DNA from: Candidatus Hodarchaeota archaeon
Lineage (GTDB): Archaea > Asgardarchaeota > Heimdallarchaeia > Hodarchaeales > YT1-039
Direction of reading: 5' to 3'
Length of the DNA stretch: 8,049 nucleotides
NCBI GenBank assembly: GCA_016840025.1
Contig: JAEOTF010000336.1
Coordinates: forward strand, 1-8,049
Positions 1 to 5,526 of this stretch are shown here, one piece after another (the stretch's first letter is position 1; every line of letters starts with the position of its first letter). Both the position numbers and the translations under genes were made by a program. The notes under the pieces are model-generated. The model searched no databases. It worked only from the letters and a program-made list of their open reading frames with translations, and had not been told where the DNA came from.

Positions 1-1197
1 GCCAGCACCATAAGACTCAGTTCTACCAATGAAGATAAATCCGTTATCTGAAGTATGTATAACCGAGTAAGCTGCCTCCTCCTCATCTCCTCCGAAGGTC
101 TGATTCCACTCCATTTGCCCAGCTGCATCAGTTTTCACCACCCACACATCCATCGCACCCATCCCATATGATCCTGTTCTACCAGCGATTACATAACTTC
201 CATCAGGTGTAGCTATGATAGAACTTCCCCACTCAATCTCTGTTCCTCCATATGTTTGATTCCATTCTATCTGCCCAGCTGAATTGGTCTTGATTACCCA
301 TATATCTTCTTTACCAGCTCCGAAGGAATTAGTGTTACCAACTATAGCATAACCACCATAAGGTGTAATTATGCCAGAAAAAGCAATATCATGACCTGTT
401 CCCCCAAATGTTTGATTCCACTCTACTTGCCCAGCTGCGCCGATCTTCACCAACCATATATCCATCTCACCTGCGCCATAAGAACTAGTGCTGCCGATTA
501 AAACGTAACCACCATCTGAAGCAGCAATGACTGACATGCAATCATCGTCATCTACGCCTCCGAAGGTCTGATTCCACTCCATTTGCCCAGCTGAATCAGT
601 TTTCACCACCCACACATCCATCGCACCCATCCCAAAAGATGTAGTTCTACCCGCTAAAACATAACCACCATCAGAAGCAGCTATCACAGAAAATGCAATG
701 TCCTGACCTGTTCCTCCAAAAGTTTGATTCCACTCTGCTTGTCCAGCCGCATTGGTTTTTACTAACCAAATGTCCGTGGTACCCGCGCCATAAGATTCAG
801 TTAACCCTACGAAAATGTAACCTCCATCGGAAGATAGAATAACTGACTGAGCAGCTTCATTAGCTACTCCTCCAAATGTTTGACTCCACTCCTGTTGACC
901 TACGCTATTTGTCTTCAATAACCATGCATCAGATTGACCCGCTCCATAAGAATATGTGTATCCAGCAATGACATAACCTCCATCAGATAATGGAACAATT
1001 GAATAAGAATAATCAAGTTCTGTTCCTCCATAGGTCTGATTGATTGTGATTGTCAAATTATAATTCATACATTCAAAACCACTACTATCATAGAAATTAC
1101 GATTTTGATTAGGAAGAGAGAGATCATTAGCAGCATTTGCATTAAGAATGAGAACTATTACCAAACTACTTACGATAATTTTTAAGATTCTATTCAT
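1..1197 (-). CDS. Secreted 52-residue-repeat protein, probable beta-propeller (3' end cut by window edge)
   Basis: An open frame of 399 codons runs from ATG at 1197 to the left edge without a stop, so the C-terminus is missing. The start is well supported: AAAGGTGA lies 7 bases upstream. Residues 1-23 are a signal peptide (basic MNRILK start, hydrophobic core, ANAA end). A short spacer follows, then at least seven repeats of exactly 52 residues, with T[FY]GG at 55, 107, 159, 211, 263, 315 and 367. Each unit reads roughly TFGG...S-x-I...DGGY...G-x-T-x-S[YF]G-x-G...D-x-W-x-x-K-x...GQ-x-EW-x-Q. The DGGY and D-x-W-x-x-K elements look like beta-strand hairpins of a propeller-type fold related in style to SBBP and kelch proteins, but I cannot name a family with certainty. 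It begins 7 bases after the serine hydrolase stop. Function is unknown; a surface binding or scaffold role is inferred from context. A C-terminal anchor like its neighbours' is expected beyond the edge. Confidence 0.85.
   Translation of the reverse strand, partial: MNRILKIIVSSLVIVLILNANAANDLSLPNQNRNFYDSSGFECMNYNLTITINQTYGGTELDYSYSIVPLSDGGYVIAGYTYSYGAGQSDAWLLKTNSVGQQEWSQTFGGVANEAAQSVILSSDGGYIFVGLTESYGAGTTDIWLVKTNAAGQAEWNQTFGGTGQDIAFSVIAASDGGYVLAGRTTSFGMGAMDVWVVKTDSAGQMEWNQTFGGVDDDDCMSVIAASDGGYVLIGSTSSYGAGEMDIWLVKIGAAGQVEWNQTFGGTGHDIAFSGIITPYGGYAIVGNTNSFGAGKEDIWVIKTNSAGQIEWNQTYGGTEIEWGSSIIATPDGSYVIAGRTGSYGMGAMDVWVVKTDAAGQMEWNQTFGGDEEEAAYSVIHTSDNGFIFIGRTESYGAG
89..166 (-). repeat. Near-identical repeat copy A (partner at 557-634)
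   Basis: This 78-base tract matches 557-634 with a single difference (position 126 versus 594), read base by base. It encodes the stretch from MGAMDVWVVKTD to the TFGG motif of one 52-residue repeat. The copies are three repeat units apart (468 bases), while intervening units are much more diverged, which points to gene conversion or a multi-unit duplication. Confidence 0.85.
557..634 (-). repeat. Near-identical repeat copy B (partner at 89-166)
   Basis: Partner of the tract at 89-166; 77 of 78 bases agree. The one difference changes Ser (here) to Ala (at 89-166) in the KTD[SA]AGQ segment. Identity ends sharply at both sides, including within the same codon block, as expected for a conversion tract. 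Confidence 0.85.
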
Positions 1198-1204
1198 TAC
1201 TAAC

Positions 1205-1212
1205 TCACCTTT
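1205..1212 (-). promoter_or_regulatory. Shine-Dalgarno site containing the upstream stop codon
   Basis: On the minus strand this reads AAAGGTGA, followed by a 7-base spacer and the ATG at 1197. The last three bases, TGA, are the stop codon of the serine hydrolase gene, whose final codons are GAA AGG TGA. Terminating and initiating ribosomes would therefore meet at the same site, suggesting translational coupling. Confidence 0.85.
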
Positions 1213-2455
1213 CTTTATTCTGCCTAAATAAGCATAAAATTAAGCTAAGTACAGCTAATAAAAGCTCAAAACCCAGAATTTTACCATTTTCGGTGGATGA
1301 AGTTGTCTCATCTTTTGATATCACTGTTGTAGTTGTAAAAGAGGTAGAATTATTTATTACTGCGGGTAGAATATAATTATGCAAAAGAGTGCTTGGAAAA
1401 TTCTCTCCTGAGTAGATAGATGCCGTAAATGTAACTACCATATTATACTTAGGTAGAACATAAATCATTTGACCCTGTGCTCCCGCTGCGAAATAATACA
1501 TTTCTTCTGGTATAGTCCACCAGTGATAGGCGTACCCACTATTTCGGAAATATCTACTCTCAAAAACATGAGTTTTAGTTGATTGGGTAACCCAAGCTCT
1601 GGAAATGACTTGTTGTTCATTCCAAGTACCATTGTTTAAATAAAGTAATCCAAATTTCGCCATAGCCTGTGGTCGAAGAAATAGTTGGGCTCCACCCTTG
1701 TAAATACCTTGGTTATCTTGATTCCATTCCACATCAGATATTCCTAGTGGATTAAAGAGATATTTTTGAGCAAATTCTAATGTTGAATTTCCTGTAAAAC
1801 CAGTTATTAAGGCAGAAAGAACATGTGAAATACCGGTATTATAATTAAGTGAAGTTCCAGGTTCAGTAACCATCGGTTTATCTAGAACATACTGAATAGT
1901 ATCATTACTAATCTCTAATTGGTAGAAATCATTACGAGAATCATTTGCTGGAAAAGTGACTTCATCCCATTCAAGACCTGCTGTCATTGTTAGGAGATGT
2001 TCAAGTGTCATGTTTCTTTTTCGGGAATCTAGGTTTGCAAATGTCCTATCTGGAAATAGATTACCAATTTTCAGATCTACTCCCTCAATAAAACCCTTAT
2101 TAATCGCTATTCCTATGAGAGCTGAGGTAATAGTTTTGGTAACCGAACATACCTCGTGACGGGTTTCTTTATCGTATAAGACATTCAGATATTCTTCCAA
2201 AACTACATGATTATTCCGAATTATGATTATTGAGTCAATAGGGATGCTATTTAATCCAATAAATTCCATCATTTGAGTTAAGGTTGTTGAATTCATCCCT
2301 TCCGCTTCAGGAGATGAAATTATCCAATTTTGATTTGACTTGTTTGATATATTGAGAGTAACTTTTCCCAATTTCCTGGTTGTAATAAAGCCAATATCCA
2401 GAAATAGAGTGACTAAAATAATCCAGATTATAATTAATCTAATTCTCTCATTCAT
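1205..2455 (-). CDS. Membrane-anchored serine hydrolase, class C beta-lactamase family
   Basis: The 416-residue product belongs to the beta-lactamase-related serine hydrolases (PF00144-type: class C beta-lactamases, DD-peptidases, EstB-like esterases, 6-aminohexanoate-dimer hydrolases). Seen directly: N-terminal hydrophobic segment at about 4-23; SxxK motif S104-V-T-K107 within EVCSVTK, giving nucleophile and general base; Y205-N-T in the PGTSLNYNTG segment as the Tyr motif; and GAQGQ at 325-329 before strand IYVLP, the usual place of the KTG/HxG-type motif. The HLLTMTAGL segment is typical of the family. The C-terminus has a short Thr/Ser linker, GFEL, a membrane helix at about 395-409 and a basic RQNKER tail. 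The active site should face outside the cell. Substrate is unknown; NYNTG resembles the aminohexanoate/esterase branch more than true beta-lactamases. The ATG at 2455 is preferred, with GTGA five bases upstream; a GTG at 2464 would add three residues. Confidence 0.88.
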   Translation of the reverse strand: MNERIRLIIIWIILVTLFLDIGFITTRKLGKVTLNISNKSNQNWIISSPEAEGMNSTTLTQMMEFIGLNSIPIDSIIIIRNNHVVLEEYLNVLYDKETRHEVCSVTKTITSALIGIAINKGFIEGVDLKIGNLFPDRTFANLDSRKRNMTLEHLLTMTAGLEWDEVTFPANDSRNDFYQLEISNDTIQYVLDKPMVTEPGTSLNYNTGISHVLSALITGFTGNSTLEFAQKYLFNPLGISDVEWNQDNQGIYKGGAQLFLRPQAMAKFGLLYLNNGTWNEQQVISRAWVTQSTKTHVFESRYFRNSGYAYHWWTIPEEMYYFAAGAQGQMIYVLPKYNMVVTFTASIYSGENFPSTLLHNYILPAVINNSTSFTTTTVISKDETTSSTENGKILGFELLLAVLSLILCLFRQNKER

Positions 2456-2477
2456 TACTATCACAACTTACCGCGAC

Positions 2478-3983
2478 CTAATTGGGTTTCTTCTTCTTCC
2501 ATCTCCTGATACTTAGAAGTAAAATTAATGTAAACACAACTAAACTCAATTCTGAACTCGAGTTGGTACCAGATTCAGTTGTTGTCTCTTGAATAGATTC
2601 TGTTTCTGTTGATGTTGTAGTAGTCGTTGTTGAGGTAAATGCATTATATGGGAAAAAATACTCTAATAAGTCATCCAAAGTATGCCGCCATGCGCAAATT
2701 GTATGTCCTTCATGAAGATAAATCGCTGTTGTTGCCCAACCTTTATTCTTACATATCTGCTCCATCTCTCGCGAGTTTTGATCGAAAATAATTTCGTAGG
2801 AACCTGCTGAAAGCCACACCTTAAATTCTAAAGAAGCAGAAACGTTCTCATACCTTGCTAAAATATTATAAGACTCCCCTGGTATGATTCTATGAAAAGC
2901 TCCTGAGTGAGACCCCACCAATCTAAATGTGTCTGGTCGTTCTAACGCAACATAAGCTGAGGTGAGACCACTAACAGAAAGACCTAAATGCAAGCGAGTA
3001 TAAGCAGAACGGTTTGTTGCATAATAATCATCAATATATTCAACCAATCCATCCAAATAGGTCAGATATTCAGGATTACAGTCATACCAGTCAATTCGTT
3101 TATCCCAATCGTATAGCAGGGGATTTAATGGATTAAAATCAATTGGATCAATGAAAACTACAATAAGGGGCTGAATCCGCTGATCTGCAATTAGATTATC
3201 TAAAATATTTATCATATTCCCAAGAGTAATATATTCCGAGCCATCTCCAGTATAAATTGTCGGATAACTCCCATTTGGATCATAATCTGGTGGAAGGTAG
3301 ACCTGAACGACAGGATTAGACCCATTATAAGGAAGGTTTGTCAGATTCCCATGTAGAATATCAGGTCTGTAAATAATTTCAGTGGGTTGTACGAAATGAG
3401 GCATAGCCAGTTCAGAAGCCTGTGTTGAAAAGAAAGGAGTTATTAAATTTGGATTTCGCGGGTCTACTCGGTCTATACCATTAACCATGAATTGATATTC
3501 CACCCGCGCTGTTGGCTCAAACGAAAGAGCCGTATAATAGAAATTTACTTCATTTTCCAATCGTGTCAAACTATGTAATTGTTCTGGATGGAAGGTTAAA
3601 AAATGGAGAAAGATTGAATATATCGAGATATTTGGATTATAATAGATAAAAACGACATAAGTATCGTTTTGAATTGCAGGGAAGCCATCTCCAAGGGTTT
3701 TTTGCCATTCTAGGTACGTTTCAATGATAAGTGGTCTTTCAGTCTCTGTTGACGCATTATATTGGTCTAAAAAATCAGTAAAATTAAGAAAAGTATAAGA
3801 GTTCTCCATTTTGCCTATGTAATTGTAGGAGACTTTCTTCCCATTCGTTTGATCCTCAATACTCGATCTTTCAAGTGCTAAGTTACTATTATTTTCCTTA
3901 TAGGCATTAAAATGGATATTAGCTATATAAAAAAGTAACATTATCAGAATAAAACTGACAGGTATCATCCAAACTAACTTCAA
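2478..3983 (-). CDS. Secreted anchored esterase, enterochelin-esterase-like alpha/beta hydrolase (copy 2)
   Basis: A 501-residue paralogue of the gene immediately upstream. The start is taken as TTG at 3983: AAAGGTGA lies 7 bases before it, and from this codon the protein aligns with copy 1 without a gap through the catalytic region, so S336 and H427 share the same numbers. An ATG at 4001 would lie inside the upstream gene, before the SD. Domains: signal/anchor helix at about 7-24; Fes-type N-terminal Ig-like domain at about 95-190, with FPAIQNDTYVVFIYY and the ARVEYQFMVNG...DPRNPN ending; esterase D/Fes-like catalytic domain at about 200-445 with VYLPPDYDPNGSYPTIY, nucleophile S336 in GLSVSG and His427 in EGHTICAWR. 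E397 in the GSYE segment is a possible acid. A Thr-rich linker, SSEL, one membrane helix and RRWKKKKPN finish the protein. The substrate is unknown. Confidence 0.88.
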   Translation of the reverse strand: MKLVWMIPVSFILIMLLFYIANIHFNAYKENNSNLALERSSIEDQTNGKKVSYNYIGKMENSYTFLNFTDFLDQYNASTETERPLIIETYLEWQKTLGDGFPAIQNDTYVVFIYYNPNISIYSIFLHFLTFHPEQLHSLTRLENEVNFYYTALSFEPTARVEYQFMVNGIDRVDPRNPNLITPFFSTQASELAMPHFVQPTEIIYRPDILHGNLTNLPYNGSNPVVQVYLPPDYDPNGSYPTIYTGDGSEYITLGNMINILDNLIADQRIQPLIVVFIDPIDFNPLNPLLYDWDKRIDWYDCNPEYLTYLDGLVEYIDDYYATNRSAYTRLHLGLSVSGLTSAYVALERPDTFRLVGSHSGAFHRIIPGESYNILARYENVSASLEFKVWLSAGSYEIIFDQNSREMEQICKNKGWATTAIYLHEGHTICAWRHTLDDLLEYFFPYNAFTSTTTTTTSTETESIQETTTESGTNSSSELSLVVFTLILLLSIRRWKKKKPN

Positions 3984-3990
3984 TTTGAAC

Positions 3991-3998
3991 TCACCTTT
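3991..3998 (-). promoter_or_regulatory. Shine-Dalgarno site for the TTG start, containing the upstream stop codon
   Basis: Minus-strand AAAGGTGA, then a 7-base spacer, then TTG at 3983. Its TGA is also the stop of the first esterase gene, which ends GAA AGG TGA. This site decides the start of the second esterase: the in-frame ATG at 4001 lies upstream of the SD rather than downstream of it. Confidence 0.85.
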
Positions 3999-5505
3999 CA
4001 TTTTTCTTTGATTTCTTCCCTCTAATAATTAGAATCGCTAATAATCCCGAAAAAACAACAAACAACTCAAAATCAGGAGAACTATCTGCTGTTTCTGTTG
4101 ATGATACGGTATTATTTTCTCTAGAGCCAGTAGTTGAGGGAAATGTGGTTGTTGATGGAGATATTGGATATGGGAAGAAAAATTCTAATAGATCATCCAA
4201 TGTATGGCGCCATGCGCCAATTGAATGTCCGTCATGAAAATAAATTGCTTCCGTTAACCAACCTTTACTCCTACATATCTGCTCCAACTCTCGCGTGTAA
4301 CACTCGAGCATCATTTCATAAGAACCTGCTGAAAGCCATAATTTCAAATCTAATGAAACAGAAGCGTTCTCATACCTAGCCAATATATTATAGGACTCTC
4401 CTGGAATGATTCTAAAAAAAGCTCCTCCGTGAGACCCCACCAATTTAAATACGTCAGGTCGTTCTAACGCAACATATGCTGAAGTGAGACCACTCATAGA
4501 AAGACCTAAATGCAAACGAGCGTAAGCTGAACGATTCGTTGCATAATGATCATCAATGTATTTAACCAATCCATCCAAATAGGTCAGATATTCAGGATTA
4601 CAGTCATACCAAGCTCTACGTATGTTCCAATTGTATAATTCCGGATTTAATGGGTCAAAATCAATAGGATCTATGAAGACAACAATGAGGGGTTGAATCC
4701 GCTGATCAGCAATCAGATTATCTAAAACATTTGTCATATTCCCAAGAATAGAATAATATGAACCATCAGCAGCATAAACTGTAGGATAACTCCCATTTGG
4801 ATTATAATCTGGTGGAATGTAGACCTGAATGACAGGATTTGACCCATTATAAGGAAGGTTTGTCAGATTCCCATGTGGAATATCCGATCTGTAAATAATT
4901 TCACTGGGTTGTATGAAATTAGGCATAGCCAGTTCGGACGCCCGATCTGTAAAGGAGAAAGCGATTAAATTAGGATTCCGCGGATCTAATTGCTCTGTCC
5001 CATTAATAATGAACCAATAATCCACACGAGCTGTTGGTTCAAACGAGAGCCCCATAAAGAAGAAATTCACTTCATTATCCAATTGTGTCATAGGATAACT
5101 CTTAGTCGGATAAAAAGTCATAAATTGTAAAGAGATTGAATCTATCGTAATATTTGGATTGTAATAGATAAAAACGACATAAGTATCATTTTGAATTGCA
5201 GGGAAGCCACCCCCAAAAGTTTCTTGCCATTCTAGGTACGCTTCAATGATGTGTGGTTTTCCAGTCTCTATTGACGCATTGTATTGGTCTAAGAAATCAG
5301 TAAAATTAAGAAAAGTATAAGAAGTCTCCTCTTTCACCAAGTAACTGTTGAAAATTTTCGTTTCACTCGTTTGATCCGCAAGATTCGATCTTTCAAGTGC
5401 TAAGTTACTATTATTTTCCTTAAAGACATTAAAATGGACACTACCTAGAATAAATAGTAACATAATCAGAATACAACTAATAGGTATCTTCTTAACTATC
5501 TTCAT
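3991..5505 (-). CDS. Secreted anchored esterase, enterochelin-esterase-like alpha/beta hydrolase (copy 1)
   Basis: A 504-residue protein starting at ATG 5505, with AAAGGTGA 7 bases upstream. Residues 1-24 form a basic start plus hydrophobic helix. Residues about 95-190 resemble the N-terminal Ig-like domain of enterochelin esterases (FPAIQNDTYVVFIYY; ARVDYWFIING then LDPRNPN). Residues about 200-445 form the esterase D/Fes-type alpha/beta-hydrolase: VYIPPDYNPNGSYPTVY, DNLIADQRIQPLIVVFIDP, nucleophile S336 in GLSMSG, and His427 in DGHSIGAWRHTLDDLLEF. E397 is a candidate acid. The usual GxSxGG elbow is GxSxSG here. C302 and C411 are shared with copy 2. At least 13 N-x-S/T sequons fit a glycosylated exterior protein. 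A Ser/Thr linker, DFEL (about 478-481), a helix and RGKKSKKNER anchor it. Family knowledge suggests ester hydrolysis outside the cell; nothing nearby supports siderophore use specifically. Confidence 0.9.
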   Translation of the reverse strand: MKIVKKIPISCILIMLLFILGSVHFNVFKENNSNLALERSNLADQTSETKIFNSYLVKEETSYTFLNFTDFLDQYNASIETGKPHIIEAYLEWQETFGGGFPAIQNDTYVVFIYYNPNITIDSISLQFMTFYPTKSYPMTQLDNEVNFFFMGLSFEPTARVDYWFIINGTEQLDPRNPNLIAFSFTDRASELAMPNFIQPSEIIYRSDIPHGNLTNLPYNGSNPVIQVYIPPDYNPNGSYPTVYAADGSYYSILGNMTNVLDNLIADQRIQPLIVVFIDPIDFDPLNPELYNWNIRRAWYDCNPEYLTYLDGLVKYIDDHYATNRSAYARLHLGLSMSGLTSAYVALERPDVFKLVGSHGGAFFRIIPGESYNILARYENASVSLDLKLWLSAGSYEMMLECYTRELEQICRSKGWLTEAIYFHDGHSIGAWRHTLDDLLEFFFPYPISPSTTTFPSTTGSRENNTVSSTETADSSPDFELFVVFSGLLAILIIRGKKSKKNER

Positions 5506-5512
5506 ATTAAAT

Positions 5513-5520
5513 TCACCTTT
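5513..5520 (-). promoter_or_regulatory. Shine-Dalgarno site of esterase copy 1
   Basis: Minus-strand AAAGGTGA followed by a 7-base spacer and ATG at 5505. It sits in the 21-base gap after the tandem TAATAA stops of the propeller gene. Here the embedded TGA is not used as a stop, unlike the same element at 3991-3998 and 1205-1212. Confidence 0.85.
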
Positions 5521-5526
5521 CAGTTA

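Larger units (their letters stand above)
1..1035 (-). repeat. 156-bp tandem coding repeat, seven units visible
   Basis: The codons for the T[FY]GG motif recur every 156 bases exactly, from about 1035 down to the left edge, with no insertion or deletion between units. Units are diverged in general but share long matching patches at distances that are multiples of 156 (for example 312 between about 381-425 and 693-737, and 468 between 89-166 and 557-634). The array encodes the 52-residue protein repeats of the gene at 1-1197 and continues past the window edge. Confidence 0.85.

Noticed and set aside
1..1035. CRISPR-like or intergenic satellite repeat
   Set aside because: The 156-base periodicity is explained by an uninterrupted coding frame of 52-residue protein repeats; there are no short constant repeats separated by unique spacers.
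1956..2159. Plus-strand open frame inside the serine hydrolase gene
   Set aside because: Lies wholly antisense to a well-supported gene with catalytic motifs; no SD and no recognisable protein features.
4134..4379. Plus-strand open frame antisense to esterase copy 1
   Set aside because: Overlaps the conserved catalytic-domain end and linker of a clear gene; composition is that of a reverse-strand shadow.
2478..5505. Siderophore (enterobactin) esterase function
   Set aside because: Similarity is at the level of fold and family. The enzymes are exported and anchored, with no siderophore transport or synthesis genes in the window, so a specific Fes assignment is not supported.
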